Assembly (NCBI GenBank): GCA_025331125.1
Contig: JAOALB010000005.1
Span: 186,001 to 250,000 of the forward strand
From: Mycogone perniciosa
Lineage: Eukaryota > Ascomycota > Sordariomycetes > Hypocreales > Hypocreaceae
Direction of reading: 5' to 3'
Length of the DNA stretch: 64,000 nt
In this document: piece after piece, positions 33,152-45,905 of the stretch
Layout: the number at the start of each line of letters is the position of its first letter
Position numbering within the stretch: the first letter of the stretch is position 1
Notes under the pieces: generated by a model
Told to the model about the DNA's origin: nothing
The model's database searches: none
Seen by the model: only the letters and a program-made list of their open reading frames with translations
Program-made: the position numbers and the translations under genes

Positions 33152-36100
33152 ATGCCTGCCCTCATCAGGAACTCCAGCCCTTCTTCTCAGTCATCCTACG
33201 ATGACCTTACTCCTGATACCATCCTATCCAGCGCAGTCTCTTCTGTTCCCGAGGATGAATATGCTGCGCTCTCTTTTCCTGGCTACTCGGAGAGGCCGCT
33301 TGATGAACAGCTGGAGCCAATTGCTGTTGTCGGCATGGGTAAGCGTCACTGATGTTTTTCCTGTATCAAAAACTAATACGAACGCCTTTCAGGTTGCCGC
33401 CTCCCTGGCGATGTCAACTCTGCCTCGGAATTCTGGGACCTGATGATGAGCAAGGGCACTGGCCAAACGCCCAAGGTCCCCGCGTCTCGCTTCAACATCG
33501 ATTCGCACTTTCACAAGAATAATGACCGTCCCGGAAGCTTCGGCGTCCTGGGTGGTTATTTCCTCCAGGGCGACCTGGCCGAGTTTGACCCTGGCCTGTT
33601 TGGTATCACCCCCATCGAGGCCATGTGGATGGACCCTCAGCAGCGCAAGCTCCTCGAGGTCGTCTATGAGGCCCTTGAGTCCGGTGGTATTTCACTTGAG
33701 AAGATCTCAGGCACTCGTACTGCTGTCTTTGCTGCCAGCTTCACAGCCGACTGGCAGCAGATGGCTTTCAAAGAACACTCATTTCGCCATAACCTGGCCG
33801 CCACAGGCGTGGACCCTGGCATCATCAGCAACCGTATTAGCCATGTCTTCAACCTGAACGGCCCCAGCATCATGTGCAACACCGCATGCTCCTCGTCGGT
33901 CTATGCGCTGCACAACGCCTGCAATGCCCTCCGAAACCGTGAAGCAGAGGGTGCCATCGTTGGTGGTGTCAATCTCATCATCACTGTCGACCAACACATG
34001 AACACTGCCAAGCTGGGTGTCTTGTCGGATACATCGACCTGCCACACCTTCGACGCCAGTGCTGACGGGTATGGCCGCGCTGATGCCGTCGGTGCCGTCT
34101 ATCTCAAGCGACTTTCGGACGCCATCCGGGACGGAGACCCGATCCGCGGTGTCATCCGCTCCAGTGCCACCAACTCCAACGGCAAGGTCCCTGCTGCTGG
34201 CATTACCCACCCCAACCGTGAGGGTCAGGCCAATGTTATTGCTGCTGCTTACAAGCGTGGCGGCGATCTCGATCCCCGGCTGACTGGTTACTTCGAGTGT
34301 CATGGCACGGGGACTCCCGTGGGTGATCCACTCGAGGTCAACGCTGTCTCTATGGCTATGAACAAGAATCGCATGCCTGGTGAGGAGCCCCTGTGGATCG
34401 GCGCTGTTAAGACCAACATTGGCCACTCTGAAGCCGCCAGTGGTCTGTCTGCCCTGATCAAGGCTATCATGATTGTCGAGCGCGGCGTTATTCCGGCCAC
34501 TCGAGGAGTCACCAACCCCAGCCCTGCCATCAAGTGGGACAAGTGGCAGGTCAAGGTTCCTACTGATGCCGTGCCCTTCCCACGCCACCTCCCTGTGCAC
34601 CGTGTCTCCATCAATAGCTTCGGCTATGGTGGCACGAATGCTCATGTCATCGTCGAGGGCACCGAGTCTCTGGCCCGCAACGCTCCGACTTATACCTATG
34701 TTGATAGCTGGGCTCAGCAGCGCAAGTTCACCGGTCGTCGCCGAGCCATCGAGAAGAACCGTCCTTTCCTGCTGCCTTTCTCGGCTCATGACAAGGCTAC
34801 CCTACGCCGGAATATCGACGCCCATGGAAAGGTTGCTACAAACTACAACCTGCTTGACCTCTCATACACCTTGGGCAGCCGTCGAAGCGTTTTGACGAGC
34901 AAAGCCTTCACTGTCACTAGCTACAGCTCCCTCGACAACGTCTTCGAGAATGTCGCCGAGAATTTCACCTTTGCCGACAAGAAGAGCATCCGCTCTGTTG
35001 GTTTCGTCTTCACTGGCCAGGGCGCTCAGTGGGCTCGTATGGGTGCCGAGCTGGTGGCCTACTGCCCCAGCTTCCTCCACTCCATTCGCGCTCTAGACTT
35101 TGTACTTGAGGAGCTTCCCGATGGTCCTGAATGGTCTATTGAAGATGTTCTCCTTGAACATGCCGAATCCTCACCCATGAATGAGGCCGAGTTCTCGCAG
35201 CCTCTATGTACTGCTGTTCAGATTGCTATTGTACAGCTTCTCGGATCCTGGGGCATCCACCCTACCGTTACTGTCGGCCACTCCTCTGGTGAGATGGCTG
35301 CTGCGTATGCTGCTGGTTTAATTTCCGCCGAGGAAGCCATTATCGCCGCCTACTACCGTGGAAAAGTCGCCAAGGATGTCAACACTGGTGGTGCCATGAT
35401 GGCCGTTGGTCTTGGAGCTGAGGCAGTTGAACCTTACCTGGCGGAGGTCGAAGGCAAGGTGGTCATTGCTTGCCACAACTCTCCCGCGCTCGTGACCCTG
35501 TCCGGAGATGGAGATGCCCTTGAGACGGTCAAGGCCAAACTTGATGCGGATAATGTCTTTGCTCGCCCTGTCAAAACCAACGGCAAGGCCTACCACTCGC
35601 ACCACATGGCTCCGGTTGCTGAGAAATATGAACGTCTCATCCGCGCCGCCAGGGAGCATATTAGGGGTGACATGCCCATCACCACCACTGCCAAGATGGT
35701 TTCTTCAGTGTTCAACACTACCCTCTCCGAGGATACCATCCTGGACGAGACATACTGGAGCGCCAACCTCCGCAGTCCCGTGCTGTTCAACCAAGCTGTT
35801 CAGACCATTCTAACCACTGATGAGTTTTCGGAAGTTGACCTCTTCATTGAAGTTGGCCCTCACTCTGCTATGGCTGGTCCCATTAAGCAGATCAAGGCTT
35901 CCATCAAGGCTGAGAAGATCGAGTATATCCCCACCCTTCTACGCGGTAAGGACTGCGCTGAGCAGCTCCTCAAGACTGCTGGTGAACTCTTCCTTCGCAG
36001 CTACCCGGTCGAAATGGAGAAGGTCACCAACGCCTATGTTGAGGCCATCTCCGCTAACGGCAAGCCAGCCAAGGGTTCCACCATTGTTGATCTGCCTCCT

Positions 36101-39100
36101 TATCAATGGAACTACACCAGACCCTTCTGGGCTGAGAGCCGGAGCAGCCAGGAGCAGCGTCAACCCAAGTTTCCTCGTCACGATGTCCTCGGCCAGGTTG
36201 TTATTGGAAGCTCCCTGGCTGAGCCCACGTGGCGCAATGTCCTCCGCATTCGAGATCTCCCCTGGCTCAAGCACCACCACCTTGGTGGCGAATCTGTTTT
36301 CCCTGCCGCGGGGTACTTTGCCATGGCTATTGAGGCCATCCGGCAAATCAATGAGATTAGCTCTTCGCCTGTCCCAGCTGAGGGCTACGTCTTGCGCGAC
36401 GTCTCTATCAAGACCGCTCTTGTGACTCCTGATGATGACGATGGCATCGAAGTGCTATTCAGCATGCGTCCATCTGTATACGGCAGTGCCTGGTGGGATT
36501 GGAACGTCTCCTCTGTCGACAGCGAACGAGTGAAGAAGGACCACATGTCTGGCAGCATCAGCATCAACACCCGCCCCCGTGGTAAGACTCCTCGCAAGAT
36601 CCCTCAATTCCCCCAGCGCGCTTCTGGAAAGGCGTGGAACCAAGCCCTGCGTGAGGTCGGCTTCGACTACGGTGCGACCTTCCAGGACATGGACGATATC
36701 CGCTTTGATGGTAAGCGATATCAGGCTGCCTGCACAACCAACATCAGGCAAGAAGTCGACGAGAACCTGGGTGAGTCGCGATACGTGCTGCATCCAGCTT
36801 CTATCGACTCGACCCTACAGCTTTGCATTGCTGCCATCTACGCTGGTCGTACCAACGCCATGGACTGTGGTGTTGTTCCTGTGCAAGTCGATGAAGTTGC
36901 CATCTGGCCGCCCACTGAAGAGCAGCTCACTACCAAGAAGGCCAAGGCATATGCCACTGTGCACCGCCGTGGTATGCGAACATCTGAGAGCAATGTCCAG
37001 ATGATTGCTGACGATGGTGAGATGGTCATGGAGATTGTCAACATGCGCGCTACCGCTTATGAAGCTGCTGTTCCTCAGAAGGCCGATAGTGCTCTCGAGG
37101 ATGCTCCCTATGGCGAGATAGCCTGGGAGCTTGACTTTGATACTGCTGAGAACAGGAATGGCCTGACCACCCCCGAATTGGTGAACTTGGCCTTGTTCAA
37201 GTGCCCTGGGTTCAAGATTGTTGAGGTCGGTGCTAAAAATGCCGCTGCTATTCTCAGCAAAAACCCTCAGGCTTCCTACACTGTTGTCGTAGCTTCTGAT
37301 GAGGAGGCTGAAGCAGCCAAGGCAGTTATCCCTGAATACCACAACGCCAAGGTCGTCACTGTTGACCCCACCCAGGAGCCTGAGTCTCAGGGTCTGAAGA
37401 AGGAGTCTTATGATATCCTGGTCGCTGGTGGCGAGGGTGAGCTTGTATCCAAGCTGGGTGGTGTGCTCAAGGCCGGTGCTACTACTATTAGCTCTGATGT
37501 TACGGTTTCCGGAACGGCCAACGAGAATCACGGTACCACAAAGCGCTCAGTACAGCTGGTTTATCGCGATAGCCAGAGCTCCATCATCACCAACGTTCGG
37601 ACTGCTCTGGAGGCTTTCGGCTGGGACGTCACACTCACCAGTTTGAGCACTTCGATTGAGTCCAATGTTGCTGAGCACGTCATAATGCTGGCTGACTTTG
37701 AAGGTCCTCTTCTGTTTACTATCAAAGAAATAGAATTCGCTGCGATTCAAAACATCATTTCCAAGGCTTCCTCGCTCCTTTGGGTAAGCACTGGTGGTAT
37801 TCTCGATGGCAAGAAGCCCGAGTATGCAGTGGTTTCTGGTCTTGCCCGATCGATCACCTCTGAGCAGGCATCGCTTGACTTTCGCACCCTCGATATCGAC
37901 ACTGAAAATGTCAAGGATGAGCAAATTGTCAAGTCCATTTCTAATATCGCCCAGCTTCAGGCGGCCAAGACCGAAGATCTTCCTGAACGAGAGTTTTGCG
38001 TCTCTAATGGCAAGACTTACATCAGCAGACTTGTACGCACAGACGGTCTAAACAACATTTTCACCGGAGCGAACAAGCCTGAGTCGAAGAGCTTCACTCC
38101 AGGGGACCGTATATCCGGCAAGGTTCTCAGCAAGGGCAAGGTTGTCTTCCAACAGGAGGAAGCCGCTGCGACTGTTAAACCTGGCCACGTTGAAGTAGAG
38201 GTTCAGAGCAGTGGTCTCACCAAGGAGGGTGTCCTTGTCATTACTGGCTCTGACTATGCCACCACTTTCAGCCACGAAATTGGCGGTGTCATCAAGCGGG
38301 TTGGGTCCAATGTTACCGGCCTTGAGATTGGTGACAAGGTCGTTGGGCTCAGTGTGAGTCGATTCGACAGCTACCAACAGGTCCCGGCCACGATGCTTCA
38401 CAAGATCAAACAGCAGGATGATCTTCACAACACTGTCGGCATCTTGACTGCCTATGCTGCCGCTCTACACGGACTCCAGACTCTCGCTTCCGTCCAGGAG
38501 GGTGAGAATGTCCTTGTCTTGAACAACTCTGGCTTCGCCGGCGCTGCTGCCATTAAAGTCGCTCAGACTAAGGGAGCTATCGTCTACGCTGTGGCAAAGA
38601 CTGACAATGAGGCCGACTTCCTTCAGACCCGACTCGGAGTTGACGCTGCCCATATCATCAAGCCTTCCGATGGCCTTGTCTCTGAGCAACTTGAGAAGCT
38701 CACCAACAGCCATGGTGCTGATGTTGTCTTCAGTGCTGGAAGCGTTGACTCTAATGATGCACACGAGGCCTGGCGCTGCATTGCTTCCTTCGGTCGCTTT
38801 GTCGATAGTGGCCGCAAGGATAATCTCAACCGAAACGTCCTCGATGGTGTTCCTATCCAGCGAAGCGCCAGCTACATGCCCTTCGACATTCTCGAGATCT
38901 GTCAGGCTAGACCGCAGCTTTTGTCTAAGCTGCTGCCAACCATTCTTGACTATGCCAAGCAGGGGGCCAGTGTTGCTCCGGGCATGGTCCAGATTGTTGA
39001 TCTGGCTGATATTGATAAGGCTGTTGCTGCCTTCTCGGATGCCTTTGGTGCCACTAAGTCAGTCATCCAATATCAGACCTCCGACAAGCCCATCCAGACG

Positions 39101-40318
39101 CTGCCTCACCTTGCCAAGTTGCAATTCAGCCCTGATTCCACATATTTGCTAGTTGGCTGCCTAGGAGGTCTTGGCCGCAGTTTGACCTCCTGGATGATGG
39201 AGTCTGGTGCTCGCCGATTCACCTTTCTCTCCCGATCCGGCGCCGACTCTGAGTCTGCTGCTAAGCTTGTCGCGGACTTGCAGACGGCTGGTGCCTTTGT
39301 CCAGGTTGTCCGTGGTGATGCTACCTCACGGGATGACGTTGTCCGTGCTGTAAATGGCATTCCATCGCAGTACCCGATCAATGGTGTTGTCCACGCCGCC
39401 ATGGTTCTGAGGGTAAGTTCACATCACATAACGCAAAAGTATGAATATCATTTGATTAATTTGGATTTATAGGATGGCCTTTTCCACTCCATGACCTATG
39501 AGGCCTGGAAGCAATGCACCACGCCCAAGGTTATCGGCGCTGAGAACCTGCACTCTGTTCTGGCCGAGACTCCTCTCGACTTCTTCATTATGACCAGCTC
39601 GATCTCCGGTACTTTGGGCACCCCTGGCCAGAGCAACTACGCTGCCGCTAATGCCTACCTCGACTCCCTCGCACGCCTCCGCCACGCTCAAAGCTGCGCT
39701 GCCACCTCCGTTGTCCTTCCTATGGTCCTCGGTGTTGGTGTCGTTGCTGAGAACTCAGAGCTCGAGGAAGATCTCAAGCGCAAGGGTATGTACGGTATTG
39801 ACGAGGAGCATCTCTTGCAGTCCTTCGAAGCGGCCATGATCTCCAACAGCCTCGAGCGAATTCCTGATCACATCGTCATTGGTCTTGATCCCTCCAAGAT
39901 GCAAAAGGCCGTTAATGATGCCGCTGCAGCGGATTGCTTCTGGATCGAGGATGCGCGCTTCAGCCACGTTGTGAACGATATCAACTCATCTACCGACGAC
40001 ACAGCCAGTGGTGCGGGTGGCCAGAGCATCCTTGCCACCGTCAAAGGTGCTGCTTCACTTCCTGAGGCCGTTTCAGCAGTGAACGAGCACTTCATCGACA
40101 AGCTGGCGCGCATGCTGATGCTCAATCCGGAAGACATTGACCCCGAGGCCGGATCCATTGCCTCTTATGGTATTGATTCCATGATTGGCGCAGAGCTACG
40201 CAATTGGATCTTCAAGGAGTATCGCATGGATGTGCCATTCCAGCAACTTCTGGGACCGACATTGACGATTGCTAAGTTTGCGGGCCAAGTGTGCGCCGCG
40301 CAAGGCAGGGACTCATGA
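33152..40318 (+). CDS. Highly reducing type I iterative polyketide synthase
   Basis: Three exons (33152-33338, 33393-39412, 39473-40318) give 2350 residues. Domains in order: KS with NTACSSS (Cys ~228), ECHGTGTPVGD and NIGHSEA; AT with FTGQGAQWARMG (~600) and GHSSGEM (~690); DH with HHLGGESVFP (~1025) and HPASIDSTLQ; a methyltransferase-like region that lacks a recognisable SAM-binding glycine motif (~1300-1430); a divergent ER with NNSGFAGAAAIKVA in place of the usual NADPH-site motif; KR with VGCLGGLGRSL, TSSISG and the catalytic Tyr of QSNYAAANAYLD; and a terminal ACP with GIDSM. No thioesterase, reductase or condensation domain follows, so release must be in trans or spontaneous. It makes the reduced carbon chain on which the neighbouring flavoenzymes would act. 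Confidence 0.95.
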
Positions 40319-41104
40319 ATTAGTTAAGGGAGTGAGGGTGTTGAGACAGATATAGATTGGGAGCACTCTGATAATGGAGTCTATTATATTAAAATGGGAT
40401 GGTGTTGGTAGTAGCCTGGTTCTCGGATTTCTCCGATGACAATATGTATGACGGAAATGCGTAATATAATAAAAAACAATTTATGGATTGGGAGAAGCTT
40501 TCGTTTCAAACTTCTTAAATTGGCACTGCTAAAACAAATGAGCACTAATCCCTGCAAAGACTCTTATTTATATCCTAAAAGAAAATTTGTATAGATATAT
40601 TCGACAACAAAGACGAGAGCCACGATAAAATAATACTTGGAAAGCTGCCGTTCCTTCAACATGGCGAGGAGTGACTGATCTAAGTTAATCGTTTCCTCTT
40701 ATCTTTGGTAATATTTGAAGCTTTGATAACTACTTTCTTAGTCTTGCGGGCATAGTATATGCATTTTGCGGTCCACATTTCATTGTCGCCCACGTGTCTG
40801 GCTGTTGGGAGAAGGTTGATGTTCGGGAAATGCAGGTGAGACTGTAATCAGGGGCCCTAGTTATAAGGCACTAGTACGGAGTAGTATACTACCACATATA
40901 AACTGGCTAGCCAGGAAACTATATAGATAGAATACGGAGGAAGCCGACGAGACCAATACGAGGACCCACCAACGGGTAGAGCAATAAAGATAGAATTAGG
41001 AGTCTGGAGGGGTATTCACGGATACATTACACGACAAGAGCATAATCATTATGTCTAACTAGTATCACGAATCTAACTGTTTATATCTCTGGTCTAGGAG
41101 AGGC
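40319..41104. other. Intergenic, PKS 3' flank
   Basis: AT-rich, with TACGGAGTA at 40875-40883. No gene is seen. Confidence 0.5.
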
Positions 41105-41114
41105 AAAAAAAAAA
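41105..41114 (-). terminator. Pol III terminator of tRNA-Thr
   Basis: A run of ten A on the + strand is a T10 run on the - strand, starting six bases after the tRNA 3' end. Confidence 0.8.
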
Positions 41115-41119
41115 GAAAC

Positions 41120-41201
41120 TGCCCACTATCAGAGTCGAACTGATCACCTTGTCATGTCAAGTATTTACTAGTGACACGCTATACCGCTTAGCCAAGCGGG
41201 C
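41120..41201 (-). tRNA. tRNA-Thr(AGU) with a ~10-nt intron
   Basis: The minus strand folds as a full cloverleaf. The acceptor GCCCGCU pairs with AGUGGGC (one G-U), a D arm follows, the anticodon stem UGUCA/UGACA encloses a loop CU-AGU-A plus an insertion, the variable loop has five bases, and the T arm is AUCAG-UUCGACU-CUGAU, with discriminator A. Total length is 82 nt, ten more than a standard 72-nt core, consistent with an intron after position 37. Anticodon AGU (as IGU) reads Thr ACU/ACC. The CCA end is not encoded, as expected in a eukaryote. Confidence 0.9.
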
Positions 41202-41492
41202 TTTGTGGTTGTTGAAACGCCCGCTCACTATCGACTCTACAAAGCAGCAACCTGGGTGGTCTACAGCAATATGGGAGGGGATTACTTATTCAGTGAGTGC
41301 CGATGCTGTGTACAGATTGTTTATTACAATGTGTTGCCATTATCTAGGATTTACTTAATCAAGTAGCTACCCAGAACTGATATAGAATACAAAACATATA
41401 CATAAACTTCATTACCCATTCGCTTCGTTTGGCGATGAAGAGACAGCGACAGCCAAATATCAGTATCTGATCAGGACTGACTTCGAATTCCT

Positions 41493-42823
41493 CTAGTCGG
41501 AATCATACCCCAACCTCGCCACCCTATAGCGATCCCTCTTGATATCCGCGACAGTGGGAAAACAACAGTTGTCCGGATAAAGCCTTTCGTTATCAAATAA
41601 AGCCCAAGCCCTCTGTCTGTATATGCTCAGGAGCACGTCGTTCTTCCTCATGTACAGACCCATGTCTGGCAGTTCTTCAGAATAAAGCTTATTCCAGACC
41701 CCTGGCCCATCTCTCCCACTGCTGCGTCTAGGAGGACCAAACTTGCGTAAGTCCCCCACCATTCCACATATTGCTGCTTTACCTGCCATATGGTCAAAAA
41801 ATCTCTGGCAGTAATCAGCGTCTGAGGCGAGCAGGTGTTCAATTTGGTCAACCCCCCCAAGAGCTAGTTGGTCAATAAAGGTTCTAGTTCCTATTGATGA
41901 GTTGTACCAATTTCCGTCCCAGTAGTGGAAGCTACTGATGAAAAACGACGCTTGAAACCAACTGTGTATGATGGCGCTTGAGGGAGGGGCCTCGTCGATG
42001 AGCACATCCATTTCCCATAGCCAAGAATTATCAGAGCTATTTGGACGCCAGAAAGGTCTGCCCGGGAAGCGAGCGGATATTGCGCCATAGAGGGTGCGCG
42101 TGTACTCAAAAACGCACTTGATGCCCTCTAATTCCCAGGGAGCCGAAACTTTGCGCTCGTATCGATCCAGTATCCCCCAGAAAGCAGCGCTGGCAGATGC
42201 TGGACTGCGAAGATCAAACGGGCGCCATCTTTTGTCAGAAAACGGAATATTTTGCAAAGGAGCTCATATCTTAAGAAGCGCCTGAAAATGCGCTCCTTCT
42301 CCGGCTCTGACAATGCTACGATATTCACTTTGTGACTGTCTGGTGACTCTGACCTCAAAGGCAAGCGGGGGTGGTTGGTCTTCAGTGAGACATGGGACCA
42401 TTCTGGGAGGCAGACATAGGCACGACGAAGATCTCCACTCGTTGCTTTTAGAATAAAATCATCGATATGCGCGTGTATGGCAATGCTTAGTGACGCAAGA
42501 TTGTTCACTATAACGAAGTCATTCGCTTGGACCGGATCAGGTAGTTGCTTCGCCCCCCAACGCTTAAGGTGGTGATCAACCAATCGCCAATCGCTTTGAT
42601 CTTGACTGTTCTCTGGAAACATTGAGATAGCAATTGCATCCTGTAGCATATCGTTGTTGCAAAGTCCATGCATTGCCTTTCCGACAGTGTCAGATAAGAC
42701 GAGTGGGCGGGTTCGGAATAAAGCAGGGGATGCGTGGCTAAGTAGCATCATGTCTGTTCGCGAATTCGAGTTATGGAGTATTTGGACCTGTATTTCGGCC
42801 GGGAGGCTCTCAAATGGATCCAT
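41493..42823 (-). pseudogene. F-box protein with a single frameshift
   Basis: The N-terminus MDPFESLPAEIQVQILHNSN is an F-box (SCF ubiquitin-ligase adaptor), followed by the long C-terminal region of a fungal F-box family with RFLRYELLCKI and, in the neighbouring frame, ELEGIKCVFEYTRTLYGAI. The two halves overlap in different frames between about 42257 and 42128. One added base, for example in the TTT of CTCCTTTGC, would join them into a ~440-residue protein. There are no further stops, so it is a recent mutation or an assembly error. The substrate is unknown. The start is the ATG at 42823. Confidence 0.65.
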
Positions 42824-44849
42824 TTTTGCCAAGTTATTATGTGATTGTGGCGCCTAGCCCTGGATAACACGTTCCTGCACTCAGACGTCGTGAAGTAGCA
42901 GGATGCTGTGGAAGAAAGTTGAGAGACTTCCCAGAGGATTGATGAAATTTATTTACCAGAAACTTATTTAAAATAAGCTCAGCCTTTCTGAATCTAAATA
43001 AAGTTCTGGGAATGAAAGTTGAAAAGCAATGAGAAAGTTTAGTGGTTTACATTAAGGTTGCTCAACTCTATCACGTAGCGGAAGCAGTTAACTTCAAGTG
43101 CGCCACACCAAATAATCTTCACCTCTACGCAGGTAATAGAAAAAGAATACACAGCTGGCCTTGCGCTGTTCTACAAAAAAGGACCTGTACAATGCAAGCT
43201 GCAATACCAAGTACTGAATGCTAATAAGTCTCGCAATCTGGTCAAGATAATGTAGCTTATCATCCACCTACGATTATTAACGCTGCGCTATATAGTGGAG
43301 AAGGACGGATACTTTATAATACTATTATATTAGATATATAGATATTAGTGCTTCATATGGGATCCTCTGACTTGCGGGCCTCCGGATTTAACAGGTATAC
43401 CAAATCCTATTGTTTGAGGAATCCATGGCGGCTCAGAGGAACAGGCAATACCTCCGTTAGTTCCAAACCTATAGTAGGGTTGCAAAAGTCCCTTGCCCCT
43501 TGTTTTTTAAGATGCCATGGGGTCCCTCGTATAGGACAGAGCTTTAGCAAATCGGCGGAATCTACCAGTGTCATTTTACTGCATAGCTGTACATGCATCA
43601 TAGGTGGCGATAGGAGATCCTCCCCGGGGATTAGTATTGCTTCCAGATTCGGTGTTTATGTATAAGTAACACGAGTATCGCCGGTATATCCAACTAGATA
43701 CCCACACTTCGTATTCCGTATCTCGCCTTCCCCATAGTTCCCCCAAATCCAGTCATACTATAGTTATCGCTCTTGATTTTGTGGGCAATGGTTGTTGGTT
43801 GGTTGTTTCAATATTACGCTTTGCTACTTTCTACTAGTCCTCTGTCCCTATCCTATGTGGGGTTACGTGACATGGTTCCCCTAGCTCCATTGCTCGACTT
43901 CTGGGCAATCGGCATATTATTGATAAGTTGAGCTCAATGAGTAGCCTAGATTCGGGATATTCCTGTCCTACGACGTGTTCTCATAGATAGACTCTCATTG
44001 ATCCTTGTTCTTGAGCGCGAAGAACTCGTATTGCTGACTGCAGCTGGCATGATCTTCGTTTAGTTTGGCTGATAAACCCACAACTCTCTGTATTGTCTAC
44101 TATTTCCACGGCCAATACCATTGACGCAACTCAGTTCTATGAGAATCCAAAAACACTATGCATTTTCATGAACTTCCAAGTCATGAAAGTATAGCATAAT
44201 TATTGCACGGTAGAAGGCTTATGGCAGCAGGTATGCTACAATCTGTTCTTTCTTTCCGGGCTCACTTCACGAGGTTTACTGATGCTGGAGTAAATATGCT
44301 TTAAAACTTAACCCGGACTCTCACTTGAATAGTATAGGAGCGCAATGGGTAGTAACATAGCGAGCAGATGAAATTCCAGACCACCCAGCTAGCCGTACAC
44401 TCTTTCCGAGAGACATACTATCTTCCCCACAATTGCGTTGTATTTGGGTATTAGGGAAACTAGACTTCTCGAACAATGGCGTCACGCTGGACTCATCCAG
44501 ACGATCCATTCCTGACCTTGATGTCAACTGTAGCACTGGAACTAGTTATCTGCCTAGATACGCTTAAATTGTGCTTATTCTACGAAGCAGTAATAGCACC
44601 AACGCCTTACAATTGCCCCGCCACTCTTTTTGGGCGACAATCTAGAGTAGCACTATCGTGATGACCATCCTGGTTCATTCTAAGACGTACAACGTACTTA
44701 GGTTACCTTTACCATTCCACATCAGTCAACATACCTATACATGAAAATAGGTATAAGTATCAAATGACTTCTCTATTTTCAATGAGAATACTATTGCTCA
44801 ATGCACTCGACGACTTTCATCTTCTTCTACAACATCCATCACCCTTACA
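42824..44849. other. 2-kb gene-poor region
   Basis: No supported gene on either strand, only short ORFs without family resemblance. AT-rich, and it ends with the promoter of the small secreted protein gene. Confidence 0.45.
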
Positions 44850-45905
44850 ATGCAGCTATCTTCCATTCTCGCCCTGGCGGGCCTTGCTGCAGCTTTTCCA
44901 GGCCCAGTGGTAGTACCTGGGGAAAAGTTTAACGCTACCTTCGTTCACCCTGACCGCGTTCACAAGAACGCTCTGCAAGCTTTCAAGCCTGAGCATGTCA
45001 TCTCGTCAAAGGACGTGCATAGCTATCTTCTAAAAAACCATGGCGCAAATCATACCATTTATGTGAATGACACTCGCACCATGCTTAACCTTGCCACTGT
45101 TAAGCTCACGCCGGCACCTGGCAATCACAAGCGAGAGTCAGCTCCTCCGTAAGTCGATTTATACATATCCACGCTATATCTCTGCTGCTTCATCTTCATC
45201 CTCATCAGACCACATTGTGTTATCTCTTCTGCAGATTCCAACATCTGAAACACATCTTCACAATCAATAATAGCACTGTTCGAGAGATTGCTGACTCTGG
45301 GATTCATCAAGAGTTTGCTATACATCGTTGGAACACTGGGCGGAGCAAGTCCAAAACTGGTGGGGTGGTTGGAATCCGGCTTCTGTTTGCCTTAATAACA
45401 GACTCGACCCTTTGCCTGCTTCACAGGCTATAGGCTGGTCTTATTCCAAGGCTATTGAGACAAACTCAGGGTAAGTCCTCTCTTGACCTTGACTGAAGCA
45501 AGTACACCAATTACTGACATTATATGACACAGTCTAGACTTGACCATTATCAAGGACGTTCTTAGCATTTCTGCTGGCTTCTCAGTCACTCAGACTTGGA
45601 CTCACTCTGGCACATGTGAGTCATTGAAACCCTCACGGCTTCAATAGCCTTACCTTATGCTATGCCCGGATATTAACAAAAACACAGACACCTGCGCGAT
45701 TCCCGCCTATAGTGTTGGGCAGATCTGGATTCAAAACAAGTTTGTCTGGGGATGGATGTGGGAACAGAACTGCCTGAGATGTGGAACCGGAACTCCAAAA
45801 TGTGATTCTTATCCGAAGGGTGGAGCTTTAGCTCCCGTCGCTTCCACCGACCACTCTGGTGTTCAATATGGCTGCAGTACTGGTAGCGCGAATGTTCGCT
45901 GCTAG
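44850..45905 (+). CDS. Small secreted protein, aromatic- and Cys-containing, unknown function
   Basis: Four exons (44850-45148, 45312-45471, 45534-45615, 45688-45905) join in phase to 252 residues. MQLSSILALAGLAAAFPGP is a signal peptide. The mature protein has a hydrophilic N-terminal region ending near the KRES site (possible Kex2-type cleavage after KR), then a Trp-rich core (QVQNWWGGWNPASVCL, QAIGWSYSKAI), a beta-rich LDLTIIKDVLSISAGFSV, and a C-terminal Cys pattern with WMWEQNCLRCGTGTPKC. It resembles uncharacterised secreted fungal proteins; a pore-forming or effector-like fold is only a guess. The first intron (163 nt) is long for this genome; the acceptor at 45310-45311 was chosen because it alone keeps the phase. 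Confidence 0.7.

Noticed and set aside
33779..34789. A 336-residue ORF antisense to the PKS KS domain
   Set aside because: It is a shadow of a GC-biased coding sequence; its composition is unlike a folded protein and the sense strand is unambiguously PKS.
36815..37531. A 238-residue ORF antisense to the PKS DH/MT region
   Set aside because: Same reason: open by codon bias of the sense gene, with no family resemblance.
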